Shown piece by piece: positions 23,601 through 35,750 of a stretch of DNA of 64,000 nucleotides. Numbering within the stretch: the stretch's first letter is position 1; every line of letters starts with the position of its first letter. A model generated the notes under the pieces. That model worked only from the letters and a program-made list of their open reading frames with translations. It was not told the origin of the DNA and searched no databases. Source of the stretch: Manis javanica (Eukaryota > Chordata > Mammalia > Pholidota > Manidae). A program made the translations under genes and the position numbers. The stretch spans positions 44,027,034-44,091,033 of the forward strand of contig NC_133169.1 of the NCBI RefSeq assembly GCF_040802235.1, given 5' to 3'.

Positions 23601-26190
23601 CGGATGATCTATCCTGTATTCAACATGGGTTTTTCTTATCTCCTATTGTTATTGCCTCATTGTCTATTTTCCCTTCAGTTCTGTTTATATTTGCTTTACA
23701 TATTTCAGTATCCTGATGTTTGGTGCATATATATTTACTATTTTTATGTCCTCTTGATAAATTGACTCCTTTACTATTATATAAATACTTTCTTGTTTCT
23801 TTTGACAATTCTTGACTTAAACTCTGTGTTGTCTGATGTAAGTCTCACCACCCTGATACATTTTGATTACCACTTTCACTGGCATAGCTTTCCATCTCTT
23901 CACTTTAAGCCTATGTATTCTTTTAAAGATAAAAATAAACTTCTTATAGGCAATATATAGTTGAACCTTGTTTCTTATCCATTCAACCACTCTATGTCTT
24001 TTTATTGGAGAATTAAATCTACGGACATTTAAAGTACTTAATGATAGGTAAGGGCTTCCTGTTGTCATTTTGCCATTTACCCCCTATTTTGGTATTACTT
24101 TTCTTCCTTCTTCCTTTCCTGCTGTTGTCCTTTGTGAACTGATAAATTTTTCTTGTGAGAATTTTAATTCTTTCATTTTAATACTTTGTGTATCTATATA
24201 GGCATTTCATTGATTATTATAAGGCTTACATATATCATTTTATACTAAAACAATCTCTTTTAAACTGCTAAACAAGCTCAGTTGCATATGGTAAATATAT
24301 TTTTATTTAATTCCTCTGTGCAACTGATTAATGTCACTATTCATAACTTTTTGCAATATTTCAACATTAATGAATGTTTGTCTCATAATTTTTCAGTTAC
24401 TAATAAGTGATTTATGTACCACCATTAAAATATTAGAGCATTCTGAATTTGACTATTCTCTTAACCAGTATGTTTTATACTTCAATTTATTTTTCTGTTA
24501 CTATCTAGTGTCCTTTAATTCTACTTAAAGAATGTCTTTTAGTGAAATACAACTTCATCAAGTACAGTATTTTGGTTGTCAGTTTTTTTGCTTTTAGTAT
24601 TTTGAATTTGTAATCTTATTCTTTCCTGACCAGCATGGATTTTGCTAGACATCCACTGATACCTGGGGTTCCCTTGTATCTGACAAGTTGCTTTTTTATT
24701 GCTGCTTTTAAAATAATTTTTATGTCTTTTTTTTAGACAATGTGACTCTTCATGTGTCTATGTGAATATCTCCTAATTATCAGCCTATTTGGGGTTTCTT
24801 AAATATGGATCTGGATGTTAATTTCCCTCCCTAGATTTGGGAAATTTTCTGCCATGGTTTCTTTAAATAAGCTTTGTGTTCTTTTCTCTCTTTTCTCCCC
24901 TGGATGTCCCATACATGCATATTTTTCACTCAGTCATTTCCCACAAATATAGGATTTAAAAAAAATTATTTTCCATTTTGTTTCTCTGACTGGATAATTA
25001 CAGAATATGTGTCTTAGAGTTGACAGATTCTTTCTTTGGCTTGATTTTATCTGCTATGGAAGCCATCTATTAAATTTTTAGTTCAGTCATTGTATTCTAC
25101 AACTCCAGAATTTTTTAATGGTTTCTATACCTTTGTTCAACTTATCTTGTTTGCATTTTTCTTGATTTTGTTTAGTTGTCTATTGATATATTCTTGTAGT
25201 ACAATGATTTTCTTTAATATGATTATTTTTATTTCTTTTTAAAGCTATTCATAGATCTCCATTTCCTTGGGGTTAGCCACTGGAATATTATTTTGTTCTT
25301 TTGATGGTGTTATGTTTCCATGATTCCTCATGATCCTTGAAGTCTTTTATTGCTGTTTTACATTTGAAGAATTAGTTTCCTTCTCTAGTCCTTGATTGAT
25401 TTCAGGATAGAAATATCTATACCAGTCAGCCTACGAGTGAAAAAGAGTCTAAGTATTTTTCAATGAATATGAAATCTCCACTCCTCTTTTTACTTATTGG
25501 GGTAGGGGCAGGGGTGCCAAGGTTGGTGTGCCTTCTTTCAATCCCACATTGCCAGGTTGGATGCTGAGATCTTTTAACTGATTTTCCTGAGGTCAGTGCC
25601 CTGTAAGATTCAATATTGCATGTTTCCTCCAAGTCACAGTTTTGAGCTAGATGATAACATCTGTGTACTGTCTGAGCAAGCTTTTATGCCATCTGTGGAG
25701 ACTAACGTGCTAATCATGGAGGCAAGTATCAGCCCACTGAAGGGGCTGCAAGTGGTCTGTCCATAGGATTCATGGGCAGGCCTCTTAGAAGTGTCCCAAG
25801 CCAGTTTGTAATAACTCAAGCTGGTTTTTGAGATCTGTGTGGTGGTTACTGTAAGTCCTCACCCCTTTTCCCTACTTCCATGAACCCAGAATATTCAGCC
25901 ATGCCTATAATCTCAGTAATGTAAGTAAGTCAAAGCATAAGTGGACCATTTTGGCAGTGATGTCCTGGGAGACTGGGAAAGCCAGCTTGACATGCTGTTC
26001 TCACTCTTCTAAGTGGGAGAATTTTCAAGCCATGTGGACTTATCTTGGTGCTGAGCAGCATACCTTAGGGGTAGGGTGTCGGGGGCAAAGTGCAATTGTT
26101 CTTCTTAACCTACTCTATGTGTGTTTTCTTACATTTCTTGGCTCTTTGAGGGTGTTAGAATCTATCATACCTCTGGAGGTAACTACATGA
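20640..26190 (-). mobile_element. Long old L1 (L1M-like), interrupted by a nested L1
   Basis: The minus strand carries an extended, decayed L1. On the plus strand one reads, in order, the end of ORF2 (20640-22145), a younger nested L1 (22146-22983), the reverse-transcriptase and endonuclease halves of ORF2 (22984-24070, with the ORF2 amino-terminal peptide STLNVRRFNSPIKRHRVVEW visible at 23817-24068), inter-ORF and ORF1-like sequence (24.1-25.4 kb) and 5'UTR (25.4-26.2 kb, including CTTAGGGGTAGGGTGTCGGG near 26065). Both sides of the nested copy match neighbouring parts of ORF2. The element has many stops and frameshifts and no 3'UTR. Confidence 0.8.
22146..22983 (-). mobile_element. L1 3' fragment nested in the older L1
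   Basis: A complete L1 3'UTR plus ORF2 end in reverse: TTTGAAGTATAAATGATATA at the 3' side, then CACTGAGCATAATACCCTCT and GCTGAATAATATCTTATC from the ORF2 end. It separates two parts of the older L1's reverse-transcriptase region that are adjacent in L1s. A target-site duplication is not clear; CTATTTTTT occurs on both sides. Confidence 0.75.
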
Positions 26191-27617
26191 CGTGGTCCCT
26201 TTATCTGAAGCCTTGGGAAGATGTCTTCATCAGGTGGCTCTACCAAGACCTCCTTATGGGAGGGGAAGGGGATACTTGAAGACACTTCCCTACATAAACT
26301 CAATCTTGCATAATTTTCCACTCCTAGCCTTTCACGCTTTAATAATTCCCTCAAACCAAGTCTATAAATTAATTTATTAAAGTTGATTTAATCCAATCAT
26401 TTTAATCCAATCCAATGTTTTCTCACATTGCTGACAGGAATAATAATTCAAATTGCATTTTTATGCATTTTGTGGATATGAGTCTGTAGTTACTCTGGGT
26501 GTATCTAACAGGAAAAATCCTAAACAATCTTCCGTTATTTAGATTGCCTGGTGTTACTGTCACAATCAGATTATTTTATAAGAAAATAAGATTGTACATC
26601 TGTAATTAACAACCTTTGAATAATCTAAGGGAAATGATTTAGGACTGGAAAGATTTAATATGTTGGGGGTCTTTATGAGAGCTTTTATGCCTTCCTTGAG
26701 ACAGATTCTCCATAAGTTTCAATTGCATAGAAATAAATTATTTCAACAACTGCATGAATGTGAAATATGACAGTGAGTCTCAGATAAAACTGTATAGTCC
26801 CAGCCAAAACCTTGGTGATATCTTGAAGAGAATATCAAGATTAGCCATCCTGGAACTCCTGACCCATTAAAACTGTAACATAATAAATTATTGCTATTTA
26901 GAGGTGCTGAATTTGTGGCAATTTGTTAGACATCAAATATAACTAATACATTGGTGATGTTGCAATATATATATGTGTGAATGTGTGTGTGTGTGTGTGT
27001 GTGTATACACACACCTATATAATTAAGAATATATAAATGACTATAAAACCATGGCTTGGCTATAATCATTACAACAATATTGATGGAGATTTCATACAGG
27101 AGATTTATGGAAAGTATGTAGACTATAGAAAACCAAGATTTCTCCATTATATATATCACATTATCATAGAATTGCAGTACAATATCTATATAAGGATCAG
27201 GATTTCTAAGGATGGAAAAATCCAGACTTTGAAGATTCATACTCACATTTCAGTCTCCCATTTATAAGGTTGATGTGTGCATAAGAAGAAAATTGGGGTC
27301 TTCCCAGTCCTTTGATGTACCTGAAGGAGGACAATGTCCACAAGATAAAGTGCAGTACACCTATACCTCAATCTTTTCTTTATTGAATTAAGACCAATTC
27401 ATATTCATAATGATCTCAAATTTATAGCTATAACATTATTTAATGAGCTTTTAAAAAATGATTCATCCAAGTAAAGATATTGGACTTAGTTGAATTCTTT
27501 TTTTGCCAAGGTTAAGTCTATGACATGTTAAAAGACACACTAAGTTTAATTAGTACAGTCAAACAATGGATATTTTGATGGGCATATGCATAAAATTTGT
27601 TAACTGGTATTATTTTT
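26191..27617. other. AT-rich intergenic region with GT microsatellite
   Basis: No gene is seen. A (GT)n tract lies at 26982-27004. Open frames around 26926-27267 are low-complexity and overlap on both strands, as expected by chance. Confidence 0.55.
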
Positions 27618-27618
27618 A

Positions 27619-27633
27619 AAAATAAATGAACTG
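27619..27633 (+). repeat. Target-site duplication, left copy (L1-ERV composite)
   Basis: AAAATAAATGAACTG is repeated exactly at 35509-35523. It follows TTTTT, so the insertion site reads TT/AAAA, the preferred cut of the L1 endonuclease for a plus-strand insertion. The two copies bound the entire 7.9-kb composite, which shows that it entered as one unit. Confidence 0.85.
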
Positions 27634-28492
27634 GGTTGAGAAGATGGTAGTGTGAGTAGAGCAGGGGAAATCTCCTCCCAAAACCACATATATTTATGAA
27701 AATATAAAAAACACAATTCTTCCTAGATTAGAGACCAGAGGACACAGGACAACATCCAGACCACATCCACACCAGCAAGAACCCAGCACCTCGCAAATGG
27801 GGTAAAATAAAAGCCCTGGACTGGCGGGAAGTGAGTGCCCCTACCCCCAGCTCCCGGCGGGAGGAGAGGAGTTGGAGCAGGGAGGGAGAGGGAGCCCAGG
27901 ACTGCTAAACACACAGCCCCAGCTATCCGGACCAGAGCACAGACACAGTGCATGCAAGGGGGTCCTGGATACTAGGGAAACAGGGCAGCAAGACCGGTGA
28001 GTGGGTCCTTGAGGCAGGCGCTTGAGGACAAAAAAAAGTGAGCGGCTTTTTTAAAAAAAATTATTTATTGAATTTTTGTTGTTGTTGTTGTTTTGTTTTG
28101 GCGAGTGCTTTTTGGAAGTCTTAAAGGGACAGGGCGGGACACTTAGTCCAGAGGTATGGAATCTGGGAATCTCTGGGCACTCTAACCTCCTGGGAAGCAG
28201 GGAGCATGGAAGCCCCTCATGGAGATAAATAGCCACCCGGCCGCTCCCCCTCCAACATGGCTCCACCATTTGGGAGCACCAGCCGGAGCCAGGCTACGCA
28301 CACAGCAACAGCAGAGATAAACTCCATAGCAACTGGGCAGGAATCAGAAGCCCTGTCTGTGATGTGCTGCAGCTGCCCAGCACAAGCCACTAGATGTCGC
28401 TGTTCTCCCAGGAGAGGAAGGCCACAAACCAACAAGAAAGGAAATTTTTCCAGCCGTCAGTTGTCCCAGCTCTGCAAACTATTTCTATCACC

Positions 28493-29350
28493 ATGAAAAG
28501 GCAAAAATACAGGCAAACTAAGATCACAGAGACAACACCAGAGAAGGAGACAGACCTAATCAGTCTTCCTGAAAAAAAATTCAAAAAAAAAATCATAAAC
28601 ATCCTGACAGAGATGCAGAGAAATATTCAAGAGCAATGGGATGAAGTCTGGAGGGAGATCATAGATGCCAGAAAGGAGACTATGGAAATGAAAGAAACTC
28701 TGGAAGGATTTATAAGCAGAATGGATAAGATGCAAGAGGCCATTGATGGAATTGAAACCAGAGAACAGGAACGCATAGAAGCTGACATAGAGAGAGATAA
28801 AAGGATCTCCAGGAATGAAACAATATTGAGAGAACTGTGTGACTAATCCAAAAGGAACAATATCTGTATTATAGGGGTACCAGAAGAAGAAGAGAGAGAA
28901 AAAGGGATAGAAAGTGTATTTGAAGAAATTATTGCTGAGAACTTCCCCAAACGGGGGGAGGAAATAATTGAACAGACCACGGAAATACACAGAACTCCCA
29001 ACAGAAAGAACCCAAGGAGGACAACACCAAGACACATAATAATTAAAATGGCAAAGATCAAGGACAAGGAAAGAGTTTTAAAGGCAGCTAAAGAGAAAAA
29101 GGTCACCTATAAAGGAAAACCCATCAGGCTATCATCAGACTTCTCAACAGAAACCTTACAGACCAGAAGAGAATGGCATGATATATTTAATGCAATGAAA
29201 CAGAAGGGCCTTGAACCAAGAATACTGTATCCAGCACAATTATCATTTAAATATGAAGGAGGGGTTAAACAATTCCCAGACAAGCAAAAGCTGAGGGAAT
29301 TTGCCTCCCACAAACCAACTCTAAAGGGCTTCTTACAGGGACTGCTCTAG
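28493..29350 (+). pseudogene. L1 ORF1 with one internal stop
   Basis: ORF1 encodes the L1 RNA-binding chaperone that coats L1 RNA as trimers. The frame runs 286 codons including the terminal stop and is interrupted only by TAA at 28844-28846. Before the stop is a lysine- and glutamate-rich coiled-coil region (28560-28840). After it, NNICIIGVPEEEE begins the RNA-recognition domain, followed by a basic carboxy-terminal domain with FSTETLQTRREWHDIF and ILYPAQLSFKYEG. Everything else is open. The protein would be truncated before its RNA-binding part, so this copy cannot supply its own ORF1p. Confidence 0.85.
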
Positions 29351-29545
29351 ATGGGAGCACTCCTAAAAAGAGCACAGAACAAAACACACAACATATGAAG
29401 AATGGAGGAGGAGGAAAAAGAAGGGAGAGAAGAAAAGAATCTCCAGACAGTGTATATAACAGCTCAATAAGTGAACTAAGTTAGGCAGTAAGATACTAAA
29501 GAAGCTAACCTTGAACCTTTGGTAACCAAGAATTTAAAACCTGCA

Positions 29546-32500
29546 ATGGCAATAAGTACATATCTTTCAATAGTCACCCTAAATGTAAATGGACTGAATG
29601 CACCAATCAAAAGACACAGAGTAATAGAATGGATAAAAAAGCAAGACCCATCTATATGCTGCTTACAAGAAATTCACCTCAAACCCAAAGACATGCAGAG
29701 ACTAAAAGTCAAGGGATGGAAAAATATATTTCAGGCAAACAACAGCGAGAAGAAAGCAGGCATTGCAGTACTAATATCAGACAAAATAGACTTCAAAACA
29801 AAGAAAGTAACAAGGGATAAAGAAGGACACTACATAATGATAAAGGGCTCAGTCCAACAAGAGGACATTCGAAATATATATGCACCAAACACAGGAGCAC
29901 CAGCATATGAGAAACAAATAATAACAGAACTAAAGGGGTAAATAGACTGCAATGCTTTCATTTTAGGAGACTTAAACACACCATTCACCCCAAAGGATAG
30001 ATCCACTGGGCAGAAAATAAGTAAGGACACACAGGCACTGAACAACACACTAGAACAGATGGACCTAATATGCATCTATAGAACTCTACATCCGAAAGCA
30101 ACAGGATATATATTCTTCTCAAGTGCACATGCAACATTGTCCAGAATAGACCACATACTACCTCACAAAAAGAGCCTCAGTAAATTTCAAATTATTGAAA
30201 TTGTACCAACCAATTTTTCAGACCACACAGGTATAAAACTAGAAATAAATTCTAGAAAGAAAACAAAAAGGCTCACAAACACATGGAGGCTTAACAACAT
30301 GCTCCTAAATCATCAATGGATCAATGAACAAATTAAAATATAGATCAAGGAATATATGGAAACAAATGACAACAACAACACAGAGCCCCAACTTCTGTGG
30401 GATGCCACGAAAACAGTCTTAAGAGGAAAGTATACAGCGATCCAGGCACACTTGAAGAATAAAGAACAATACCAAATGAATAGTCTAACATCACCATTAT
30501 CGAAACTGGAAAAAGAAGAACAAATGTGGCCTGAAGTCAGCAGAAGGAGGTACATAATAAAGATCATAGAAGAAATAAACAAAATTGGGAAGAATAAAAC
30601 AATAGCAAAAATCAATGAAACCAAGAGCTGGTTCTTTGAGAAAATAAACAAAACAGATAAGCCTATAGCCAAACTTATTAAGAGAAAAAGAGAATCAACA
30701 CAAACCAACAGAATCAGAAATGAGAACAGAAAAATTACGACAGACTCCACAGAAATCTAAAGAATTATTAAAGACTACTATGAAAACCTATATACCAACA
30801 AGCTGGAAAACCTAGAAGAAATGGACAACTTCCTAGAAAAATACAACCTTCCAAGACTGACCAAGGAAGAAACAAAAAAGTTAAACAAACCAATTACGAG
30901 CAAAGAAATTGAAATGGAAATAAGAAAACTACCCAAGAACAAAACCCCCGGGCCTGACGGATTTACATCAGAATTTTATCAGACACACAGAGAAGACATA
31001 ATACCCATTCTCCTTAAAGTTCCAAAAAATAGAAGAGGAGGGAATACTCCCAAACTCATTCTATGAAGCCAACATCACCCAAATACCAAAACCAGGCAAA
31101 GACCCCAACAAAAAAGAAAATTACAGACCAATATCCCTGATGAATGTAGATGCAAAAATACTCAATAAAGCATTAACAAACCGAATTCAAAAATATATCA
31201 AAAGGATCATACACCATGATCAAGAAGGATTCATCCCAGGGATGCAAGGATGGTACAACATTCGAAAATCCATCAACATCATCCACCACATCAACAAAAA
31301 GAAAGACTAAAACCACATGATCATCTCCATAGATGCTGAAGAAGCATTTGACAAAATTCAACATCCATTCATGATGAAAACTCTCAGCGAAATGTGTATA
31401 GCGGGCAAGTACTTCAACATAATAAAGGCCATATATGATAAACCCACAGCCAACATTATACTCAACAGCGAGAAGCTGAAAGCTTTTGCTCTGATATCAG
31501 GAATAAGAGAGGGATGCCCACTTTCCCCACTGTTATTTAACATAGTACTGGAGGTCCTAGCCATGGAAATCAGACAAAGCAAAGAAATACAAGGAATCCA
31601 GATTGGTAAAAAAGAAGTTAAACTGTCACTATTTGCAAATGACATGATATTGTACATAAAAAACCCTGAAGACTCCACTCTAAAACTACAAGAACTGATA
31701 TTGTAATACATCAAAGTTGCAGAATACAAAATTAACACACAAAAATCTGTGGCTTTCCTATATACTAACAATGAACCAATAGAAAGAGAAATCAGGAAAA
31801 CAATTCCATTCACAATTGCATCAAAAAAATAAAATACCTAGGAATAAACCTAAGCAAATTAGTGAAAGACCTATACCCTGATAAATACAAGTCACTCTTA
31901 AGAGAAATTAAAGGGGACACTAACAAATGGAAACTTGTCCCATGCTCATGGCTAGGAAGAATTAATATCGTCAAAACTGTCATCTTTCCCACAGCAATAT
32001 ACAGATTTGATGCAATCCCTATCAAATTACGAGCAACATTCTTCAACGAACTGGAACAAATAATTCAAAAATTCATATGGAAACACCAAAGACCCCGAAT
32101 AGTCAAAACAATACTGAGAAAGAATTATAAAGTAGGGGGGATCTCACGCCCCAACTTCAAGCTCTACTATAAAGCCATAGTAATCAAGACAATTTGGTAC
32201 TGGCACAAGAACAGAGCCACTACCCAGTCTAACAGATTAGAGACTCCAGACATTAACCCAAACATATATGGTCAATTAATATTTGATAAAGGAGCCATGG
32301 ACATACAATGGCAAAATGACAGTCTCTTCAACAGATGGTGCTGGCAAAACTGTATAGCTACATGTTAGAGAATGAAACTGGACCAGTGACTAACCCCCTA
32401 CACAAAAGTAAATTCAAAATGGATCAAATTCCTGAATGTTAGTCATGAAAACATAAAACTCTTAAAAAAATCATAGGCAAAAACCTTTTAGACATAAACA

Positions 32501-33350
32501 TGAGTGACCTCTTTTTGAACATATATCCCCGGGCAAGGAAAACAACAGCAAATATGAACATGTGGGACTATATTAAGCTGAAAATCTTCTGTACAGTAAA
32601 AGACACCATCAATAGGAAAAAAAGGTACCCTACCGTATGGGAGAATATATTTGTAAATGACAGATCCGATAAAGGCTTGATGTCCAGAATATATAAAGAG
32701 CTCACACACCTCAACAACAAAAAATCCAATTAAAAAATGGATAGACGAACTGAACAGACAGTTCTCCAAAAAAGAAATACAGATGGCCAACAGACGCATG
32801 AAAAGATGTTCCACATCACTAATTATCAGAGAAATGCAAATTAAAACCACAATGAGGTATCACCTCATACCAGTAAGGATGGCCGCTATCCAAAAGGCAA
32901 ACAACAACAAATGTTGGTGAGGTTGTAGAGAAAGGAGAACCCTCCTACACTGCTTGTGGGAATGTAAATTAGTTCAACCATTGTGGAAAGCAGTATGGAG
33001 GTTCCTCAAAATGCTCAAAAGAGACTTACCATTTGACCCAGGAATACCACTCCTAGGAATTTAACCTAGGATCGCAGCACTCAAGTTTGAAAAAGACAGA
33101 TGTACCCCTATGTTTATTGCAGCACTATTTGCAATAGTCAAGAATTGGAAACAACCTAAGTTTCCATCAGTAGATGAATTGATAAAGAAGATGTGGTACA
33201 TATGCACAATGGAATATTACTCAGCCATAAGAAAACAAATCCTACCATTTGCAACAACATGGATGGAGCTAGAGGGTATTATGCTCTGTGAAATAAGCCA
33301 AGCATAGAAAGACAAATACCAAATGATTTCACTCATCTGTGGAGTATAAG
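29546..33350 (+). pseudogene. L1 ORF2 (endonuclease and reverse transcriptase), broken
   Basis: ORF2 normally encodes the endonuclease and reverse transcriptase that carry out target-primed insertion. The start MAISTYLSIVTLNVNGLNAP with QEIHLKP marks the endonuclease domain. In-frame stops lie at 29939, 30341 and 30758, and the frame shifts near 31019. The reverse-transcriptase core is at 31317-31706; its catalytic motif, FADD in active copies, reads FAND (N codon at 31638-31640), so a metal-binding aspartate is lost. Further pieces are open at 31862-32368 and 33110-33307, the last ending at a premature stop near 33305. The copy is inactive for several independent reasons. Confidence 0.9.
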
Positions 33351-33714
33351 AACAAAGGAAAAACTGAAGGAAAAAAACAGCAGCAGAATCACAGAACTCA
33401 AGAATCGACTAATAGGTAGCAAAGGGAAAGGGACTGGGGAGGATGGGTGGGTAGGGAGGGTAAGGGAGGGGAGAAGATAGGGGGTATTATGATTAGCATG
33501 CATAATGGGAGGTTGGGAGAAAGGGGAGGGCTGTACAACACAGAGAAGACAAGTAGTGATTCTACAGCATTTTGCTATGCTGATGGACAGTGATTGTAAA
33601 GGGGTTTGAGGGGGGAACCTGGTATAGTTGAAAGCCTAGTAAACATAATATTCTTCATGTAATTGTAGATTAATGATAACAGAAAAAGGAAAAATAAAGG
33701 AAAGAAAAGGGGGA

Positions 33715-35495
33715 TTACTCCCTGATAGGATAAAACTAACTGTAAATCAACGATTAAAACATGCTTTAAGTGTCCTTAATTTTGATCATTTAAAGGGTTT
33801 CAGATCAGCTATGAAAGTACATTTTTCTGATAATATTCATTTCTCTTAAAAAAAAAAGCAGTTCCTGTGTGGTGATCTCCAATAAGTTCTTCACAGTGAT
33901 ATAAAGGGCATATCAAAGTGTGGGCAACGGGTTTGTTTGTGTTTATACAGAGGATCAAAGCCATTTGGCCACCCAGAAAACGAATTAAGATACGATATGC
34001 AGAACTTCCAACATCAACATTCTCTGGAAGAGTCATTCCAGAAGATGAACATCAGAAAACTTCAATAAAGATCCTGGAGCTGTTGCAGTTGTAGCTCCAT
34101 TCATCCCACCAGTTTTGGACTTGCCATTGGAATGAAGATGTAGATATCTAAGCTGGCCTGTGCATACAGTAAAACAACAAATTTGACTGGATCTATACTG
34201 TCGGAACTCAACCAAGAATTAGGAGAAGTGCAAATTGCAGTTCTCCAAAATCTTGCGACTACAGACTATCTACTGTTAAAACAACATATGGGATGTGAAC
34301 AGTTCCCAGGAATGTGTTGTTTTAATTTGTCTGATCTTTCTCAAACTATTCAAATTCAGTTAGACAATATCCATCATATCATTGATAAGTTTTTACAAAT
34401 GCGCAGGGTACCTAACTGGTTTTCTTGGTTTCACTGGAGATGGCTGGTAATTGTAGGTCTGCTTTGGTTATGTAGCTGTATTCCTATTATGTTAATGTGT
34501 GTGTGCAATTTAATTTGTAGTTTAAAACCTATACATGCTTATGTTACTCTACAAGAAGATATGTCAAAGTAATAATCAATCTTCCCATGTTTTTTTCCAT
34601 CTGCTACTTCTATAGCTTTTCTTCTTCCTTCCTAATTACAACCCTTAAGTAGAATTCGTGCCTCATAACAAAATTACCTAGTATCATAATTCTTCCAAGT
34701 GGTAAAGATACCTCAAGACAAATGCTGGGCATAGAAGCCACAGGGCATAAATCTGCAAAGAAGTAGAAAGCCAACCTTTTCAAACAATATTGCTTCTCTC
34801 TCACTTACCAACTTTACATTTCCCTGTCTGGACCCGGAAGTTGACTGGTTAGCCAGAGACGGGTAAGCTTCCTCAAGGGAGGTACAACCTAAGACAGTCA
34901 CAGTTGCAGGGGGTCCATCAGGTGATAAATTGGGGATCAACAGAGGTGAGGCTTAGAACCCCACCCCCCTATTTTGAGAGAAATCTTCTGCATCTGTGGA
35001 TGTTTTATTGCCCTTGTCTAGCTTGGATTAATACTTAGTCTAGAGGCACACATCTGATCATCTACATTTTCCCTCTTACAGCACTAAACTATGTTTTGTA
35101 CCTTTGTCTTGCATCTACCTACCACTTCAGCATTTTATTAAAATAATAATAAGTAATAATAACAATAATAATAAGGGAGAAATGTGGGATTCACATATAA
35201 ATCAAGTATAAAAATCAAGTGAATATTCATATATGCCCTGATTGTTTATAGTTCATAATGCGTGATCAAAACCGAAAGTTTCTGTGATGATTGCCCTTGC
35301 ACTGTTCACCATGTAAGAACTTATTCACTATGTAAGAATTTGTTCGCCATGTAAGAACTTGTTTGTTATGCTTCAGAAGATTGGAGACTGTTGAGAACTA
35401 GGCTTGGGGTTGATTAATGATTGTGCATTGAGTCCCCTATACAGAATTTTATTGTTAACAACCATTTGATCAATAAATATGAGAGATGCCATGTC
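33715..35495 (+). mobile_element. Retroviral env-TM and LTR segment joined to the L1
   Basis: A fossil retroviral 3' part follows the L1 A-rich end directly. It holds envelope sequence whose transmembrane-subunit part (about 34183-34572) shows a CX6CC-type disulfide motif and a hydrophobic membrane anchor, then about 600 bases of further 3' sequence, an (AAT)n-rich stretch (35140-35175), a short purine tract and an LTR beginning TGTGGGATTC at 35183. The LTR has three 19-base repeats (35311-35367) and stops at a poly(A) site 18 bases after AATAAA (35472-35477). No gag, pol or 5' LTR is present. The class is uncertain; a class II LTR with a gamma-type TM is my tentative view. It is a broken fragment of the same age as the host L1 insertion. 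Confidence 0.8.
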
Positions 35496-35523
35496 AAAAA
35501 AATAAAATAAAATAAATGAACTG
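35496..35523 (+). repeat. Poly(A) tail and right target-site duplication
   Basis: An A-rich tail with AAAAAATAAAATAAAAT character follows the LTR poly(A) site, then AAAATAAATGAACTG repeats the sequence at 27619-27633 exactly. Some of the leading A bases are ambiguous between tail and duplication; TAAATGAACTG is the unambiguous part. Confidence 0.85.
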
Positions 35524-35750
35524 TGTTTTCTTTCAAAGTAAATATTTTCCAATAGCTACATCATGAATTAACCATAAAAATGTGAAATATTTGAAAAAAG
35601 AGCAAACATGTTTTCAGTTTATAAATCTTACATTGTTGCCTATAAATCTGAATAGGTGAGTAAATATTAAATACTAAATTATATTGGTATAATACATAAA
35701 TTTAAGCCTAAAGCAAAGAATCTAGGAAAAACATCAGGGCATAAACATTT

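Larger units (their letters stand above)
27634..33710 (+). mobile_element. Full-length L1, recently active type, now broken
   Basis: A complete L1: 5'UTR (27634-28492, opening GGTTGAGAAGATGGTAGTG), ORF1 (28493-29350), a short spacer, ORF2 (29546 to about 33350) and 3'UTR (to about 33710). The 3'UTR holds a guanine-rich tract at 33422-33485 and an A-rich end with AATAAA at 33693-33698. Sequence then continues without a break into retroviral env/LTR sequence, and no duplication separates the two. The L1 has few breaks for its length, so it is young compared with its neighbours. It lies tail to tail with the OR2M-like pseudogene. Confidence 0.93.

Noticed and set aside
26926-27267. Opposing frames of 106 and 76 codons
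   Set aside because: Low-complexity sequence around a GT microsatellite.
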